Positions 41,900 through 50,216 of a stretch of DNA of 64,000 bases are shown in pieces. The stretch comes from Algoriphagus sp. Lineage in GTDB: Bacteria; Bacteroidota; Bacteroidia; Cytophagales; Cyclobacteriaceae. Position 1 is the stretch's first letter, and the number at the start of each line of letters is the position of its first letter. The stretch is from contig NZ_JAUXYL010000020.1 of the NCBI RefSeq assembly GCF_030694375.1, forward strand, positions 434,001 to 498,000. The letters are read 5' to 3'. The notes under the pieces are model-generated. The model saw only the letters and a program-made list of their open reading frames with translations. It made no database searches and was not told where the DNA came from. The translations under genes were made by a program, and so were the position numbers.

Positions 41900-42639
41900 C
41901 GTTCTGTCTGGGAATAAAAACAAAAAATGGCCTTGTGGGGCTTTCCGATACTCGTATTACCTCCGGTAGCGAAACCACAACTTCCAAAAAAGTTTTCACC
42001 GTCAACAAGCGAAAACACACCTTCTTTATCATGACTTCCGGGCTGAGGTCAGTTAGAGATAAGGCAATTACCTATTTCTCTGAAGTGATTGACCGAAAAG
42101 ACGATTCCTTTACCAAACTCTATCAGGCGGTCAATGAATTTGGAAATCAGGTGAAAATCGTGGCAAAGGAAGACAAAACCTTCCTGGAGGAAGCCGGCTT
42201 CAATTTTAATTTGTTTTCGATCATCGGAGGACAGTTGGAAGAAGATTCCGAACCCAAATTGTATTTGCTCTATCCCCAAGGGAATTGGATAGAAATAAGA
42301 TCAGGTACCCCCTTTGTCATCATCGGAAATACGGGATTTGGAAACCCGGTTCTCCGGCGATCTCTCCATTACGACGATTCCCTGGAGTATGCTTTGAAGT
42401 GTGCCTTCCTGGCCTTTGATGCAACACGAATCTCTGCCAATGATGTGGACTTCCCAATTGATACCGTAGTCTTGAAAAATGACGATTACTTCATCAAGGA
42501 AAAGCGCTTTGAGCAAAAGGAATTGGAGCATGTCTCCGCGTTTTGGAATAACCGTCTGAAAAACGCAATTGCAGAACTGCCTTCTGAAGTATTGAGTAGC
42601 GCCTTCGAAGATTTTAATTTAGTCTCTCGGGAGGGTTAA
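41896..42639 (+). CDS. Anbu (ancestral proteasome beta-subunit-like) protease
   Basis: 247 aa. It starts MTFCLGIKTKNGLVGLSDTR: removal of Met1 exposes Thr2, the proteasome-type N-terminal nucleophile, and the GLVGLSDTR strand is the Anbu counterpart of the beta-subunit's Thr-to-Asp stretch. Further family traits are FIMTSGLRSVRD, FSIIGGQ and VIIGNTGFGNPVLRRSL. Anbu forms an open helical assembly rather than closed rings in characterised examples, and a substrate is not known. Overlap with the alpha-E gene and a two-base gap to the transglutaminase gene show tight co-expression. Confidence 0.9.
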   Translation: MTFCLGIKTKNGLVGLSDTRITSGSETTTSKKVFTVNKRKHTFFIMTSGLRSVRDKAITYFSEVIDRKDDSFTKLYQAVNEFGNQVKIVAKEDKTFLEEAGFNFNLFSIIGGQLEEDSEPKLYLLYPQGNWIEIRSGTPFVIIGNTGFGNPVLRRSLHYDDSLEYALKCAFLAFDATRISANDVDFPIDTVVLKNDDYFIKEKRFEQKELEHVSAFWNNRLKNAIAELPSEVLSSAFEDFNLVSREG

Positions 42640-42641
42640 TT

Positions 42642-43508
42642 ATGCTGGTTCAAGTCACCCATCACTCTAAATACGATTACAGTTCAGAAGTTGTACTTGG
42701 GATGCATAAGCTCTACTTGATCCCACAGCACCGACCCTATTTCCGGGTAGAACACCAGAAATTCAACATCCTTCCTGACCCGGACGGGCAAAACTACCGT
42801 CAGGATCTCGCAGGGAATTGGTACAAACTTGCTTGGTTCTCTGTTCCTACACAATCCCTCGACATCACCGGGGAATGGATCTTCAAGTTGCATTCCTTCA
42901 ACCCTTTTGGGTTTATCATTGACCAAAATTTTGAGGAAATGGGCTGGAACAATCCCTTTTTCCAGTTCAGCTATGAGGAAAGAACCGCTTTTCTCATTCC
43001 TTTTTTGTCGGACAAGTCAGAAAATCAATTCTCGGATTTTCTTGAGCATATCAAGAAAAAATCCAATGGGCTCGTTGATTTTCTGGTGAATATGACTCAG
43101 GACATTTACCTCAACTGGAAACATGAGATTCGTCACGAACAAAATATTTGGGAGCCGGATTTCACCTTTTCGGAGCGAAAAGGCTCCTGCAGGGATATCT
43201 CCTTGATGCAAATGGAAATGTTGCGGGAATTAGGCCTTGCCGCCAGATTTGTCAGCGGATATGCCTTTAACCCGGATTTGGATGAAGGTCACGAATTGCA
43301 CGCTTGGCTCGAAGTGTTTCTGCCGGGTGCCGGTTGGATTGGCTTAGACCCAAGCTTGGGTTTGCTCACTGACCATCGCTATATTCCCTTAGCTTGTCAT
43401 CCCGATCCTTCACGAACCTTGCCGGTACAGGGTACATTCGGGGGCTTCTCAGATTCCGATTTGAAAACCTTCGTGGATATGAAGCTGCTCAATAAAGGGA
43501 AGCAATAG
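42642..43508 (+). CDS. Transglutaminase-like cysteine protease of the Anbu operon
   Basis: 288 aa. N-terminal beta domain (MLVQVTHHSKYDYSSEVVLG, the bacterial transglutaminase-like N region) then the catalytic core with Cys183 in KGSCRDISLMQMEMLRELG, His220 in HELHAWLEVFLPGAGW and Asp236 in GLDPSLG: a complete Cys-His-Asp triad. In this operon type it is suggested to cut or transfer the peptide made by the ATP-grasp/alpha-E pair. No signal peptide, so cytoplasmic. It ends the operon; low-complexity arrays follow. Confidence 0.92.
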   Translation: MLVQVTHHSKYDYSSEVVLGMHKLYLIPQHRPYFRVEHQKFNILPDPDGQNYRQDLAGNWYKLAWFSVPTQSLDITGEWIFKLHSFNPFGFIIDQNFEEMGWNNPFFQFSYEERTAFLIPFLSDKSENQFSDFLEHIKKKSNGLVDFLVNMTQDIYLNWKHEIRHEQNIWEPDFTFSERKGSCRDISLMQMEMLRELGLAARFVSGYAFNPDLDEGHELHAWLEVFLPGAGWIGLDPSLGLLTDHRYIPLACHPDPSRTLPVQGTFGGFSDSDLKTFVDMKLLNKGKQ

Positions 43509-43516
43509 CGCAATTT

Positions 43517-43558
43517 TCAATGATCAATGACCAATGAGCAATGAGCAATGATCAAGAT
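43517..43558. repeat. Diverged heptanucleotide array 5 (nCAATGA)
   Basis: TCAATGA twice, CCAATGA, GCAATGA twice, then TCAAGAT, all contiguous. It begins 9 bp after the transglutaminase stop. Confidence 0.78.
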
Positions 43559-43626
43559 TTTGTCAATAGCTGATAGTTAATGTGCTGAAGGATTTTTTCC
43601 AAGCACTATGGCTAACTACTTACTTA

Positions 43627-43675
43627 CTAACTACTAACCACTAACTATTAACCACTAACTATTAACCACTAACCA
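43627..43675. repeat. Diverged heptanucleotide array 6 (YTAACYA)
   Basis: CTAACTA, CTAACCA, CTAACTA, TTAACCA, CTAACTA, TTAACCA, CTAACCA: seven contiguous 7-mers differing only at C/T positions, with looser copies upstream from about 43612. It ends three bases before the stop codon of the reverse-strand lipoprotein gene. Confidence 0.8.
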
Positions 43676-43678
43676 CCT

Positions 43679-44455
43679 CTAATTCGCCGCTACGGCATTT
43701 TTTTCAGGCATGGCAAAAAGCGCTGCATCCATGGCTTTTTCCACCAGAAAGACATCTGAAAATGTAACCTGATAGCTAAGGCGTTTGGTTGAGTCATTCT
43801 CAAACTGGTAACCTGTCATGATTCTAGGGAAAATCAATCCACCTGCATCCCGGTAGTCCTCGTATTTGAGGGCATTCAGCTTTGTGTTATTCTTGTCAAA
43901 AAAGGTGACAGAATAGAGTACCCATGCCAGTTTTCCTGTTTCGGGATCCACCAGCATAAAATAGATGTCATTGGGACTGCTGCCCACATTCTCCTCAAAA
44001 CTCACCTCAAAAGCTTCATAGGAAATCCCATTGACAAGCTTGTTTTCAGTCTTTTTGACGCTTACACCCGGATCGGTGAAGATGTATGGGATGGAAAAGA
44101 AATAGAAGTACAGGTTATGGTAAAAGCGAACTGAATTCCCCTGAAAGGCTTGCCGGTTTGGGCTGATCCATACTTTTTCACCGTCATTCCCAATTTGCCA
44201 GGCATCGGCGTCAATCCGCACTTTACGATCCGGCAGGCTGATGTAGTGGTTCTCCCAAGCCAGATTCGTTTCGTGAACCATCGCATAAGAAAACCCTTTG
44301 GCATTGACCCACTTGCTCCAGTCACCATGGGCATCCAATAATTTCTTGAAATCTTCCGGCTGATCTAGCCTTGGATCAGGAGTGGTGTCTTTTTGCTCGC
44401 AGGAGAAAGTGAATAACAAGGCTATAATCACCAGAGAGAAAGAAATTGTGCGCAT
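43679..44455 (-). CDS. Uncharacterised secreted lipoprotein (DUF6503-like)
   Basis: 258 aa from the ATG at 44455; an upstream ATG at 44488 would put 11 polar residues before the signal and is less likely. MRTISFSLVIIALLFTFSCE is a lipoprotein signal with the lipobox ending in Cys20, so it is probably anchored in the outer or inner membrane. The mature part is beta-rich (ENHYISLPDRKVRIDADAWQ, EVSFEENVGSSPNDIYFMLV, KLAWVLYSVTFF) and reminds me of Bacteroidota DUF6503 proteins and of LolA-like lipoprotein-binding folds. Function unknown. Antisense to the Anbu operon, convergent across repeats. Confidence 0.75.
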   Translation of the reverse strand: MRTISFSLVIIALLFTFSCEQKDTTPDPRLDQPEDFKKLLDAHGDWSKWVNAKGFSYAMVHETNLAWENHYISLPDRKVRIDADAWQIGNDGEKVWISPNRQAFQGNSVRFYHNLYFYFFSIPYIFTDPGVSVKKTENKLVNGISYEAFEVSFEENVGSSPNDIYFMLVDPETGKLAWVLYSVTFFDKNNTKLNALKYEDYRDAGGLIFPRIMTGYQFENDSTKRLSYQVTFSDVFLVEKAMDAALFAMPEKNAVAAN

Positions 44456-44592
44456 TGCTGAGTCTAAATTTTCGGAAGATAAGCACAAGTAGGTTTTTTT
44501 CGAAGTAAAGTATTTATTGGCTTAGTAAATTCTTCGTCATCAGGACTACTACTCGTAAGCATATTTGTTTTTCAGGGTATTTGCAGATAATC

Positions 44593-44644
44593 AATTATTT
44601 TTCTTAGATCAATTCTAAATAATTAAAACTCTTCTTTAGATTTG
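44593..44644 (+). promoter_or_regulatory. Palindrome and -7 box upstream of the PepSY-TM gene
   Basis: AATTATTT (44593-44600) and AAATAATT (44617-44624) form an inverted repeat; 12 bp further TAGATTTG (44637-44644) matches the -7 consensus, 25 bp before the ATG. A repressor such as an iron regulator at the palindrome would suit the gene, but the arms are AT-rich and could be chance. Confidence 0.35.
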
Positions 44645-44668
44645 TTCCAAATTAAAAATATACGCGCT

Positions 44669-45886
44669 ATGTGGCAGCCGATCCGCAAGTTTTTAAATGA
44701 TATCCATCTCTATGCAGGCCTCACCTGTGGCCTGATCGTAATTGCAGTTTGTCTCAGTGGTACGATCTACGTCTACAATACCGAAATCCGCGAAACGGCT
44801 GATTCTGAGCGGTATTTTGTTGAGTCGGTAGGTGAAAGGAAATCGCTGGATGAATTGAAAACTCAAGTTGAAGGGGAGCTAAAAGGTGTAGTAGTAAGCG
44901 TCAATGTTTTCCAATCAGAGGATCGCACGGTTCAGTTTGGAGTGAAAACACCAGAGGCTGAAAAGCCAAACACATACTTTGTTAATCCATATTCCGGAGA
45001 AATTCTCGCAAATAACATCGAAAAAACCGGAACTGAGGAATTTATGGGCTACATGTTCTCCCTGCACCGTTGGTTGTTGTTGGACAAAATCGAAGAACCC
45101 ATCCTGGAATCCAAGACCAACATGGAGTTGGGGAGATTTATCAATGGAGTTGCAACTCTACTTTTCTTGTTGGGCGTAATCACAGGGCTGTTTATCTGGT
45201 TTCCTCAGAAAGTGAAAAACTGGAGACAAGGTCTGAAAATCAAATGGTCAGGCAATTGGAAGCGTATCAATCACGACCTGCACAATACCCTTGCATTTTA
45301 TTCCATTTTGGCACTTTTTATCATGGCGGTGACAGGCCCTTTTTGGTCCTATCAGTGGTATAAGGAAGGCTGGCAGAAAACTTGGGACATCTATCAGGCA
45401 CCCGCGCAGAACGGTAATCAAAGCATGGGAACTGCCGAAAAGCCTGCTGAAGTCTTGCCTTTGGAAATGCCGGCATTCTCGCTCGACGGGGTCCTTGCCT
45501 TGGGGAATTCCAGATTGAATTACGAGGGAAATCTTAGAATTACACTTCCAAATAAGCCGGGAGAAAATATCTCAATCAGTAAGTCACGCACAGGCTTTTT
45601 CGCGAAAGCAGGAGCAGATCAGTTGACAGTAGAGCCCGGTAATCTTGAAGTGAAGGAAGCGAAATTGTTTTCGGATTTGACTGTCAGACAACAAATCGGC
45701 CGATCTGTTAAGTCCCTGCATACCGGAGAAATCTTCGGGCAGTTCACCAAGTTCCTTTGGTTTGTGGCATGTCTGATTGCTACCTCATTGCCAATCACCG
45801 GAACCTTGATTTGGTGGAATAAGCACAAGAAAAAGAAACACGCTAAAGCAAAAAAGTCAGCCCTTCCAAAGGCTGAATTGGTATAA
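44669..45886 (+). CDS. PepSY-associated TM protein (siderophore-reductase-like)
   Basis: 405 aa from ATG 44669 (TTG 44642 is possible, but MWQPIRKFLNDIHLYAGLTC is the usual start). Four TM helices at about 17-40, 150-172, 208-230 and 360-382, with a periplasmic PepSY region. Histidines near membrane borders (DIHLYAGL, FSLHRWLLLD, NHDLHNTLAFYS, SLHTGEIFG) are in positions proposed to bind haem in FoxB/PiuB-type ferric-siderophore reductases. Such genes usually accompany TonB receptors; none is adjacent. A hairpin terminator follows 26 bp after the stop. Confidence 0.88.
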   Translation: MWQPIRKFLNDIHLYAGLTCGLIVIAVCLSGTIYVYNTEIRETADSERYFVESVGERKSLDELKTQVEGELKGVVVSVNVFQSEDRTVQFGVKTPEAEKPNTYFVNPYSGEILANNIEKTGTEEFMGYMFSLHRWLLLDKIEEPILESKTNMELGRFINGVATLLFLLGVITGLFIWFPQKVKNWRQGLKIKWSGNWKRINHDLHNTLAFYSILALFIMAVTGPFWSYQWYKEGWQKTWDIYQAPAQNGNQSMGTAEKPAEVLPLEMPAFSLDGVLALGNSRLNYEGNLRITLPNKPGENISISKSRTGFFAKAGADQLTVEPGNLEVKEAKLFSDLTVRQQIGRSVKSLHTGEIFGQFTKFLWFVACLIATSLPITGTLIWWNKHKKKKHAKAKKSALPKAELV

Positions 45887-45911
45887 ATAAAAGGTTCACT
45901 TTTCCAAAAAT

Positions 45912-45943
45912 GGCTTCTGGGTTTCCCGGGAGCCTTTTTTTTT
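45912..45943 (+). terminator. Terminator of the PepSY-TM gene
   Basis: GGCTTCTGGG (45912-45921) pairs, with two G-T pairs, with CCCGGGAGCC (45925-45934); nine T follow. Confidence 0.75.
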
Positions 45944-45947
45944 ACAT

Positions 45948-46220
45948 CAGCCTAGCGCAAAGTCTTCCGGACTTGTGCTTAATCAAATGCAGTCTTCAGA
46001 CTGCCTAGTTGGATTTCCAGATTTCCCTGCAGAGAGAGATTTGTAAGACTTTTTCACTTTAAGGATTTGGTGATTTTTGTTTTCCCGCAGATCCCCACAG
46101 AAAAAGACACAGATAATCACAGATCTGTTTTACTGGCTGATAAATAAAAGCTTTAGCTTTTCTCTGTGCTCTCAGAAAAGGTTGAAAAAAGAATTTGGGT
46201 ATGCAGTTCTTTTTAAATTT
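45948..46220 (+). repeat. Duplicated intergenic block, copy A
   Basis: 273 bp starting CAGCCTAGCGCAAAGTCTTC and ending TTTTTAAATTT. It contains the palindromes AGTCTTCCGGACTT and GCAGTCTTCAGACTGC, then a stretch CCCGCAGATCCCCACAGAAA. Copy B at 46392 repeats it throughout with scattered changes. No credible ORF. The whole 1-kb gap 45887-46922 is occupied by these two copies and a short middle section. Confidence 0.88.
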
Positions 46221-46391
46221 TCTGTATATCCGCTTTCATACCAGTAGCCAAATAAATTAAGTATTGAAGTTCCAAAAAACGAGCTACGCCACGGCGCACA
46301 GGTGTGGACAGTTGACTGTCGTCTCCACCACGGCGGACAAGTGTGGACGATTATCCGCCATCTTCCTGGTTCATTTTTCTTACTGGCAGAA
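46221..46391. repeat. Spacer between the duplicated blocks, with CCACGGCG repeats
   Basis: Holds the katG-downstream-like fragment (46223-46261) and two variants of CCACGGCGnACAnGTGTGGA at about 46290 and 46334, around TTGACTGTCGTC. The two variants are themselves a diverged direct repeat. No gene seen. Confidence 0.55.
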
Positions 46392-46662
46392 CAGCCTAGC
46401 GCAAGTCTTCCAGACTTGTGCTTAAACAAATGCAGTCTTCAGACTGCCTAAGTGGATTTCCAGATTTCCCCGTAGAGCGAAATTTAGAAGACTTCTTCAT
46501 TTTAGGGATTTGGTGATTTTTGTTTTCCCGCAGATCCCCACAGAAAAAGATACAGATAATCACAGATCTGTTTTACTGGCTGATAAAAAAAGCTTTAGCT
46601 TTTCTCTGTGCTCTCAGAAAAGGTTTAAAGAAGAATTTAGGTATGCAGTTCTTTTTAAATTT
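46392..46662 (+). repeat. Duplicated intergenic block, copy B
   Basis: 271 bp aligning end to end with 45948-46220. Differences are single bases and a few one-base indels (for example GCGCAAAGTC in copy A, GCGCAAGTC in copy B). The palindromes are kept: AGTCTTCCAGACTT and GCAGTCTTCAGACTGC. A shorter relative of its CCCGCAGA...CACAGA part is at about 57371-57436. Confidence 0.88.
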
Positions 46663-46922
46663 ATATGTGTATCCGTGAACCTGCAAATAGCCTTTGAAAT
46701 TTGGATTGGAGGACAGATTTGCTAAGCTATGGACCATGGACGATGGTCGAGGATCCGCAACTTACTCTGCCAATTTTTATCCAACGTGCATCCTTGCGGA
46801 TACTCATATAAATTTAGTAGAAGCCAAATAAATCTCTCTTTTTTCTCTGTGGTAAAAAAAATCTTAGAGATGTACGATACAAAAAAGCCTTTGGGTTTTC
46901 CTCGAAGCGGTTATCTTGCAAC

Positions 46923-48020
46923 ATGCGAAAATTTCACCTGATTCTTGCCTTTCTGATTTCTCTCCCTGCATTGGCCCAAGAAAAACCCTGGATGCTCGGC
47001 CCATTCCAGAGACCGGAAAACGCCCAACCCATCATTGCCCCAATTTCAGACACGGAATTCAAAGATCCCATGACCGGCAAAACCGTCAAATGGGAATCTA
47101 TGGCGACCTTCAACCCCGCAGCTATCGTCCGAAACGCACAGGTGCATGTAATCTATCGTGCAGAGGAAAAACTCGGTGAAAAGGAAATTGGCGGCCACAC
47201 TTCCCGACTCGGAATGGCTACTTCATCCGATGGATTTCGCTTCAAGCGGGAAAAAGTACCCTTCTTCTATCCTCAAACTGATTCTCAAAAGGAATTTGAG
47301 TGGACGGGAGGAACGGAAGACCCCCGGATCGTCGAGACAGAAGAAGGCCTATACGTGCTGACCTATACCCAATGGAACAGGGATGTGCCAAGACTTGCCG
47401 TGGCTACTTCCAGAGATTTGAAAAACTGGGAAAAGCATGGCCCGATTTTCAAAGAATGGAAAGAAGGAAAATACCATAACACTGAATCCAAATCCGGGGC
47501 CATCGTCACCGAGCTGAAAAACGGCAAACTCCTCGCCGCAAAAATCGACGGGAAATACTGGATGTATTATGGTGTGCCACACATCTGGCTAGCCACATCG
47601 GATGACCTCGTGAATTGGGTCCCTCTGGAAAACCATGAAGGAAACCGTGTCCCCGTACTCAGTCCAAGGCCTGGTTTTTTTGATTCCTGGCTCGTGGAGG
47701 CAGGACCGCCCCCGCTGCTCACCAAAGATGGAATCGTAGTCCTTTACAATGCTGGAAACTCCCGGCAAGTGGGAGTGAAAAACCTTGGAAATAGAGTTTA
47801 TACCGGCGGGCAGGCGCTTTTTGACGCTGCAGAACCCTGGAAGCTTTTGGACCGTGTGACGGATCCGTTTATTCAACCCGAATTGCCTTTTGAAAAGTCA
47901 GGCCAATATCCCGAGGGAACTACCTTCTTGGAGGGCTTGGTGTATTTTCAAGGGAAGTGGCTCCTATACTATGGTACCGCTGACAGCATGGTGGGCGTGG
48001 TCAGTGCGCCTGCCAAATAA
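46923..48020 (+). CDS. Secreted GH130-family glycosidase
   Basis: 365 aa. The signal peptide (MRKFHLILAFLISLPALAQ) exports it. Five-bladed beta-propeller of the GH130 type: FNPAAIVRNAQVHVIYRAE, the acid Asp133 in WTGGTEDPRIVE, LAVATSRDLKNWEKHGPIF, IWLATSDDLVNW, and LVEAGPPPLLTKDGIVVLYN. GH130 includes cytoplasmic mannoside phosphorylases and exported beta-1,2-mannosidases; a periplasmic location without phosphate-supplying context favours hydrolysis. It probably trims mannosides or similar glycans. Not in a polysaccharide-utilisation locus. The metal-efflux operator follows two bases after its stop. Confidence 0.88.
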   Translation: MRKFHLILAFLISLPALAQEKPWMLGPFQRPENAQPIIAPISDTEFKDPMTGKTVKWESMATFNPAAIVRNAQVHVIYRAEEKLGEKEIGGHTSRLGMATSSDGFRFKREKVPFFYPQTDSQKEFEWTGGTEDPRIVETEEGLYVLTYTQWNRDVPRLAVATSRDLKNWEKHGPIFKEWKEGKYHNTESKSGAIVTELKNGKLLAAKIDGKYWMYYGVPHIWLATSDDLVNWVPLENHEGNRVPVLSPRPGFFDSWLVEAGPPPLLTKDGIVVLYNAGNSRQVGVKNLGNRVYTGGQALFDAAEPWKLLDRVTDPFIQPELPFEKSGQYPEGTTFLEGLVYFQGKWLLYYGTADSMVGVVSAPAK

Positions 48021-48022
48021 AA

Positions 48023-48039
48023 CTTAAGTGAATCTTAAG
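48023..48039 (+). promoter_or_regulatory. OmpR-type operator upstream of the response regulator
   Basis: CTTAAGTGAATCTTAAG: two CTTAAG half-sites starting 11 bp apart, so on the same face of the helix. The same arrangement is found before the pump gene at 50140. The second half-site ends 37 bp before the TTTG of the -7 box in both cases. Confidence 0.8.
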
Positions 48040-48070
48040 CAAGCAATACACTGACTTTCAGCTGAATTTC

Positions 48071-48079
48071 TAAATTTTG
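48071..48079 (+). promoter_or_regulatory. -7 box of the response-regulator gene
   Basis: TAAATTTTG, one base longer than TAnnTTTG. Its TTTG (48076-48079) lies 37 bp after the operator and starts 24 bp before the ATG, exactly as at the pump gene. Confidence 0.55.
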
Positions 48080-48099
48080 CTTTTTCAATACCTTTACTC

Positions 48100-48768
48100 A
48101 TGCGCATCCTGATAGTTGAAGACGAAGCCGGAATTTCCAATTTCCTGAAGCAGGGATTGGAGGAGGAGGCTTTTGCCGTTGATGTAGCCGATAATGGAAA
48201 GGCAGGATTGGAACTTGCCCTCTCCGGCAATTACGATCTACTTCTCCTGGATTGGATGCTGCCCGGAATCAGCGGAATCGAGCTTACCCGTCAGTTTCGC
48301 AAAGACTTCCCCCAAACTCCAATTATTTTTCTCACAGCAAAGGACACCCTCGACGAGACGGTTTTCGGGCTTCAATCCGGAGCCAATGATTACATCAAAA
48401 AGCCATTCCACTTTGAGGAATTGCTCGTGCGAATCCGCGTGCAACTGAGAGGAAAAACAGATTTGGAGGAAAAATTGAGCCTTGGACCGATCACTATTTT
48501 TCCTGACCGACACCTAGTCATGAATGAAGATGTGGTAATCCCACTCACTCAAAAGGAATTTGCCCTCCTCGAGTATCTGGTACGAAATAAAAACAAGGTA
48601 TGCCGACGCACACGGATCATCGAAAGCGTGTGGGACATCCACTTTGAATACAACACCGGCGTGATTGATGTTTTCATCAACTCGCTTCGCAAAAAGTTGA
48701 ACTTACATATCGAGGAAGATTACATTCAGACGATCCGGGGAGTGGGCTATATGGCGAAGGAATTATGA
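48100..48768 (+). CDS. OmpR-family response regulator (CusR-like)
   Basis: 222 aa. Receiver with Asp51 in LLLLDWMLPGISGIEL, Thr in IFLTAKDT and Lys in DYIKKPFHFEELLVR; winged-helix Trans_reg_C domain from about 125 (ITIFPDRHLVMNEDVVIPLT ... VFINSLRKKLNL ... IQTIRGVGYMAKEL). Next to a metal RND pump this matches CusR/CzcR-type regulators. It is coupled to the kinase gene by ATGA overlap. An operator in front of its own gene suggests autoregulation. Confidence 0.93.
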   Translation: MRILIVEDEAGISNFLKQGLEEEAFAVDVADNGKAGLELALSGNYDLLLLDWMLPGISGIELTRQFRKDFPQTPIIFLTAKDTLDETVFGLQSGANDYIKKPFHFEELLVRIRVQLRGKTDLEEKLSLGPITIFPDRHLVMNEDVVIPLTQKEFALLEYLVRNKNKVCRRTRIIESVWDIHFEYNTGVIDVFINSLRKKLNLHIEEDYIQTIRGVGYMAKEL

Positions 48769-50144
48769 GCTCATCCTACAAAGAACGGATCGCAAGCCGA
48801 CTTACCTTGGTCACCTCACTGATCATTTTGGTGGTTTTTGGAGTGATTTACTTCGTAGCCAATCTTACGGTGATCGATACGATTGACCGGGAACTCGGCC
48901 TCGAAACAGACAAGCACAAGGGGCAGATTTTTTTGGTAAACGGGGAGATCCGTTTCCTTCACATGGATGAGTGGGAGGAAATGGAACATAGCCAAATTCA
49001 GCTCAATCCCATTTTCATCGAAATCGTGGACCTGAATGGAAAATCCATGGACAGATCCCCAAATCTCCGCGAAAACCACCTGAGCTTTTCCCCCGAAAAA
49101 TCCGCCAAAAAGGAAGCCTGGACCCTCAGACTGGGCGCAAGTGAAGTCAGACAAATGCAGATCCCGCTGATTACAGCCGGAAAACAGGAAGGATACCTTC
49201 TGGTAGCCAAATCCTTTGACGATTCCCGGGAGCTGCTTAACAATCTCCGGAATGTGCTACTGATCCTTTATCCGGGCATTCTGCTTTCGCTGTTTTTGAC
49301 GATGCGATACCTGGCAGGCAAAAGTATTGAACCCATACAGCAGATCATCCGCAAAACCAATCAAATCACACAAAGTAACCTCAACGAACGGGTTCCCCTG
49401 GCCGAAGCCAATGATGAAATCGGCCAACTCACCCGATCCATCAATGAACTCCTCGAGCGTTTGGAAGCCTCGCTAAATCGGGAAAAACAATTCACCTCAG
49501 ATGCCTCCCATGAGTTGCGCACGCCTCTGTCGGTTCTTCGCGGCACCCTGGAAGTGCTGATCCGCAAGCCAAGAACTGCTGAGGAATATGTCGAAAAAAT
49601 CAAAACTTCCCTCTCGAGCATTGACCGGATGTCCGCCACGATCGACCAACTGCTGGCTTTGGCGAGAGAAGAAAAAGGGAAAAACCTGGTGAAGGAGGAG
49701 CTCGAACTGATCACTTTTCTGGAAGAAATAGTTGACGAAACAGCCTCCGAGCAAAATCGAAAAATTACCTTTCAGTCCCAGTCAGGGATTCCGATCTACC
49801 TCAAAGCAAACGAAAAATCCCTTCAGCTGATTCTGGGCAACTTGCTTCAAAATGCCATCAAATATTCTAAACCCGAAACTGAAATCTTTGTCAAAACGGG
49901 ACTGAATGTGGGGACTCCCTACATCGAGATTTGCGACTCGGGCTCCGGAATTTCAAAGGAATATTTAGAGAAAATTTTTGACCCATTTTTCAGGGAAAAA
50001 GAAGCCGTGGATCAATTGGTTCCGGGGACAGGACTCGGTCTGGCGATCGTGAAAAAGCTTGCGCAAGAATCCGGGATAAAGGTTTCAGTAAGCAGTGAAA
50101 AGGGCAAGGGAAGTACCTTTCGATTGGATTTCCCCAATTCTTAA
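48765..50144 (+). CDS. Sensor histidine kinase (CusS-like)
   Basis: 459 aa. TM1 about 15-35, periplasmic domain about 36-160, TM2 about 162-182, HAMP about 183-235 (AGKSIEPIQQIIRKTNQITQ), HisKA with His249 in FTSDASHELRTPLSVLRGTL, HATPase with NLLQNAIKYSK, DSGSGISKEY and GTGLGLAIVKKLAQ. A typical periplasmic metal sensor of the CusS/CzcS layout. The periplasmic part has His and Glu/Asp clusters (HMDEWEEMEHSQ) that could bind metal; the metal cannot be told. Its stop codon lies inside the pump operator. Confidence 0.92.
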   Translation: MSSSYKERIASRLTLVTSLIILVVFGVIYFVANLTVIDTIDRELGLETDKHKGQIFLVNGEIRFLHMDEWEEMEHSQIQLNPIFIEIVDLNGKSMDRSPNLRENHLSFSPEKSAKKEAWTLRLGASEVRQMQIPLITAGKQEGYLLVAKSFDDSRELLNNLRNVLLILYPGILLSLFLTMRYLAGKSIEPIQQIIRKTNQITQSNLNERVPLAEANDEIGQLTRSINELLERLEASLNREKQFTSDASHELRTPLSVLRGTLEVLIRKPRTAEEYVEKIKTSLSSIDRMSATIDQLLALAREEKGKNLVKEELELITFLEEIVDETASEQNRKITFQSQSGIPIYLKANEKSLQLILGNLLQNAIKYSKPETEIFVKTGLNVGTPYIEICDSGSGISKEYLEKIFDPFFREKEAVDQLVPGTGLGLAIVKKLAQESGIKVSVSSEKGKGSTFRLDFPNS

Positions 50145-50167
50145 GCAAATCTTAAGAAAGCCCTAAG
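50140..50167 (+). promoter_or_regulatory. OmpR-type operator upstream of the pump gene, three half-sites
   Basis: CTTAAG at 50140, CTTAAG at 50151 and a weaker CCTAAG at 50162, each 11 bp apart. The first overlaps the last codons of the kinase gene. Spacing to the -7 box and to the ATG equals that of the regulator promoter. Confidence 0.82.
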
Positions 50168-50189
50168 CTTGATTAAAGGCTGGTAAAGG

Positions 50190-50196
50190 ATCTTTG
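50190..50196 (+). promoter_or_regulatory. Likely -7 region of the pump gene
   Basis: ATCTTTG; TTTG at 50193-50196 starts 24 bp before the ATG at 50217. The leading TA of the consensus is not kept, consistent with a promoter that needs its activator. Confidence 0.5.
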
Positions 50197-50216
50197 GGCC
50201 AAAATCCTGCACCTTC

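Noticed and set aside
46172..46725. Short ORFs in the duplicated 46-kb blocks
   Set aside because: The two copies encode no shared conserved protein; differences between them include frame-breaking indels.
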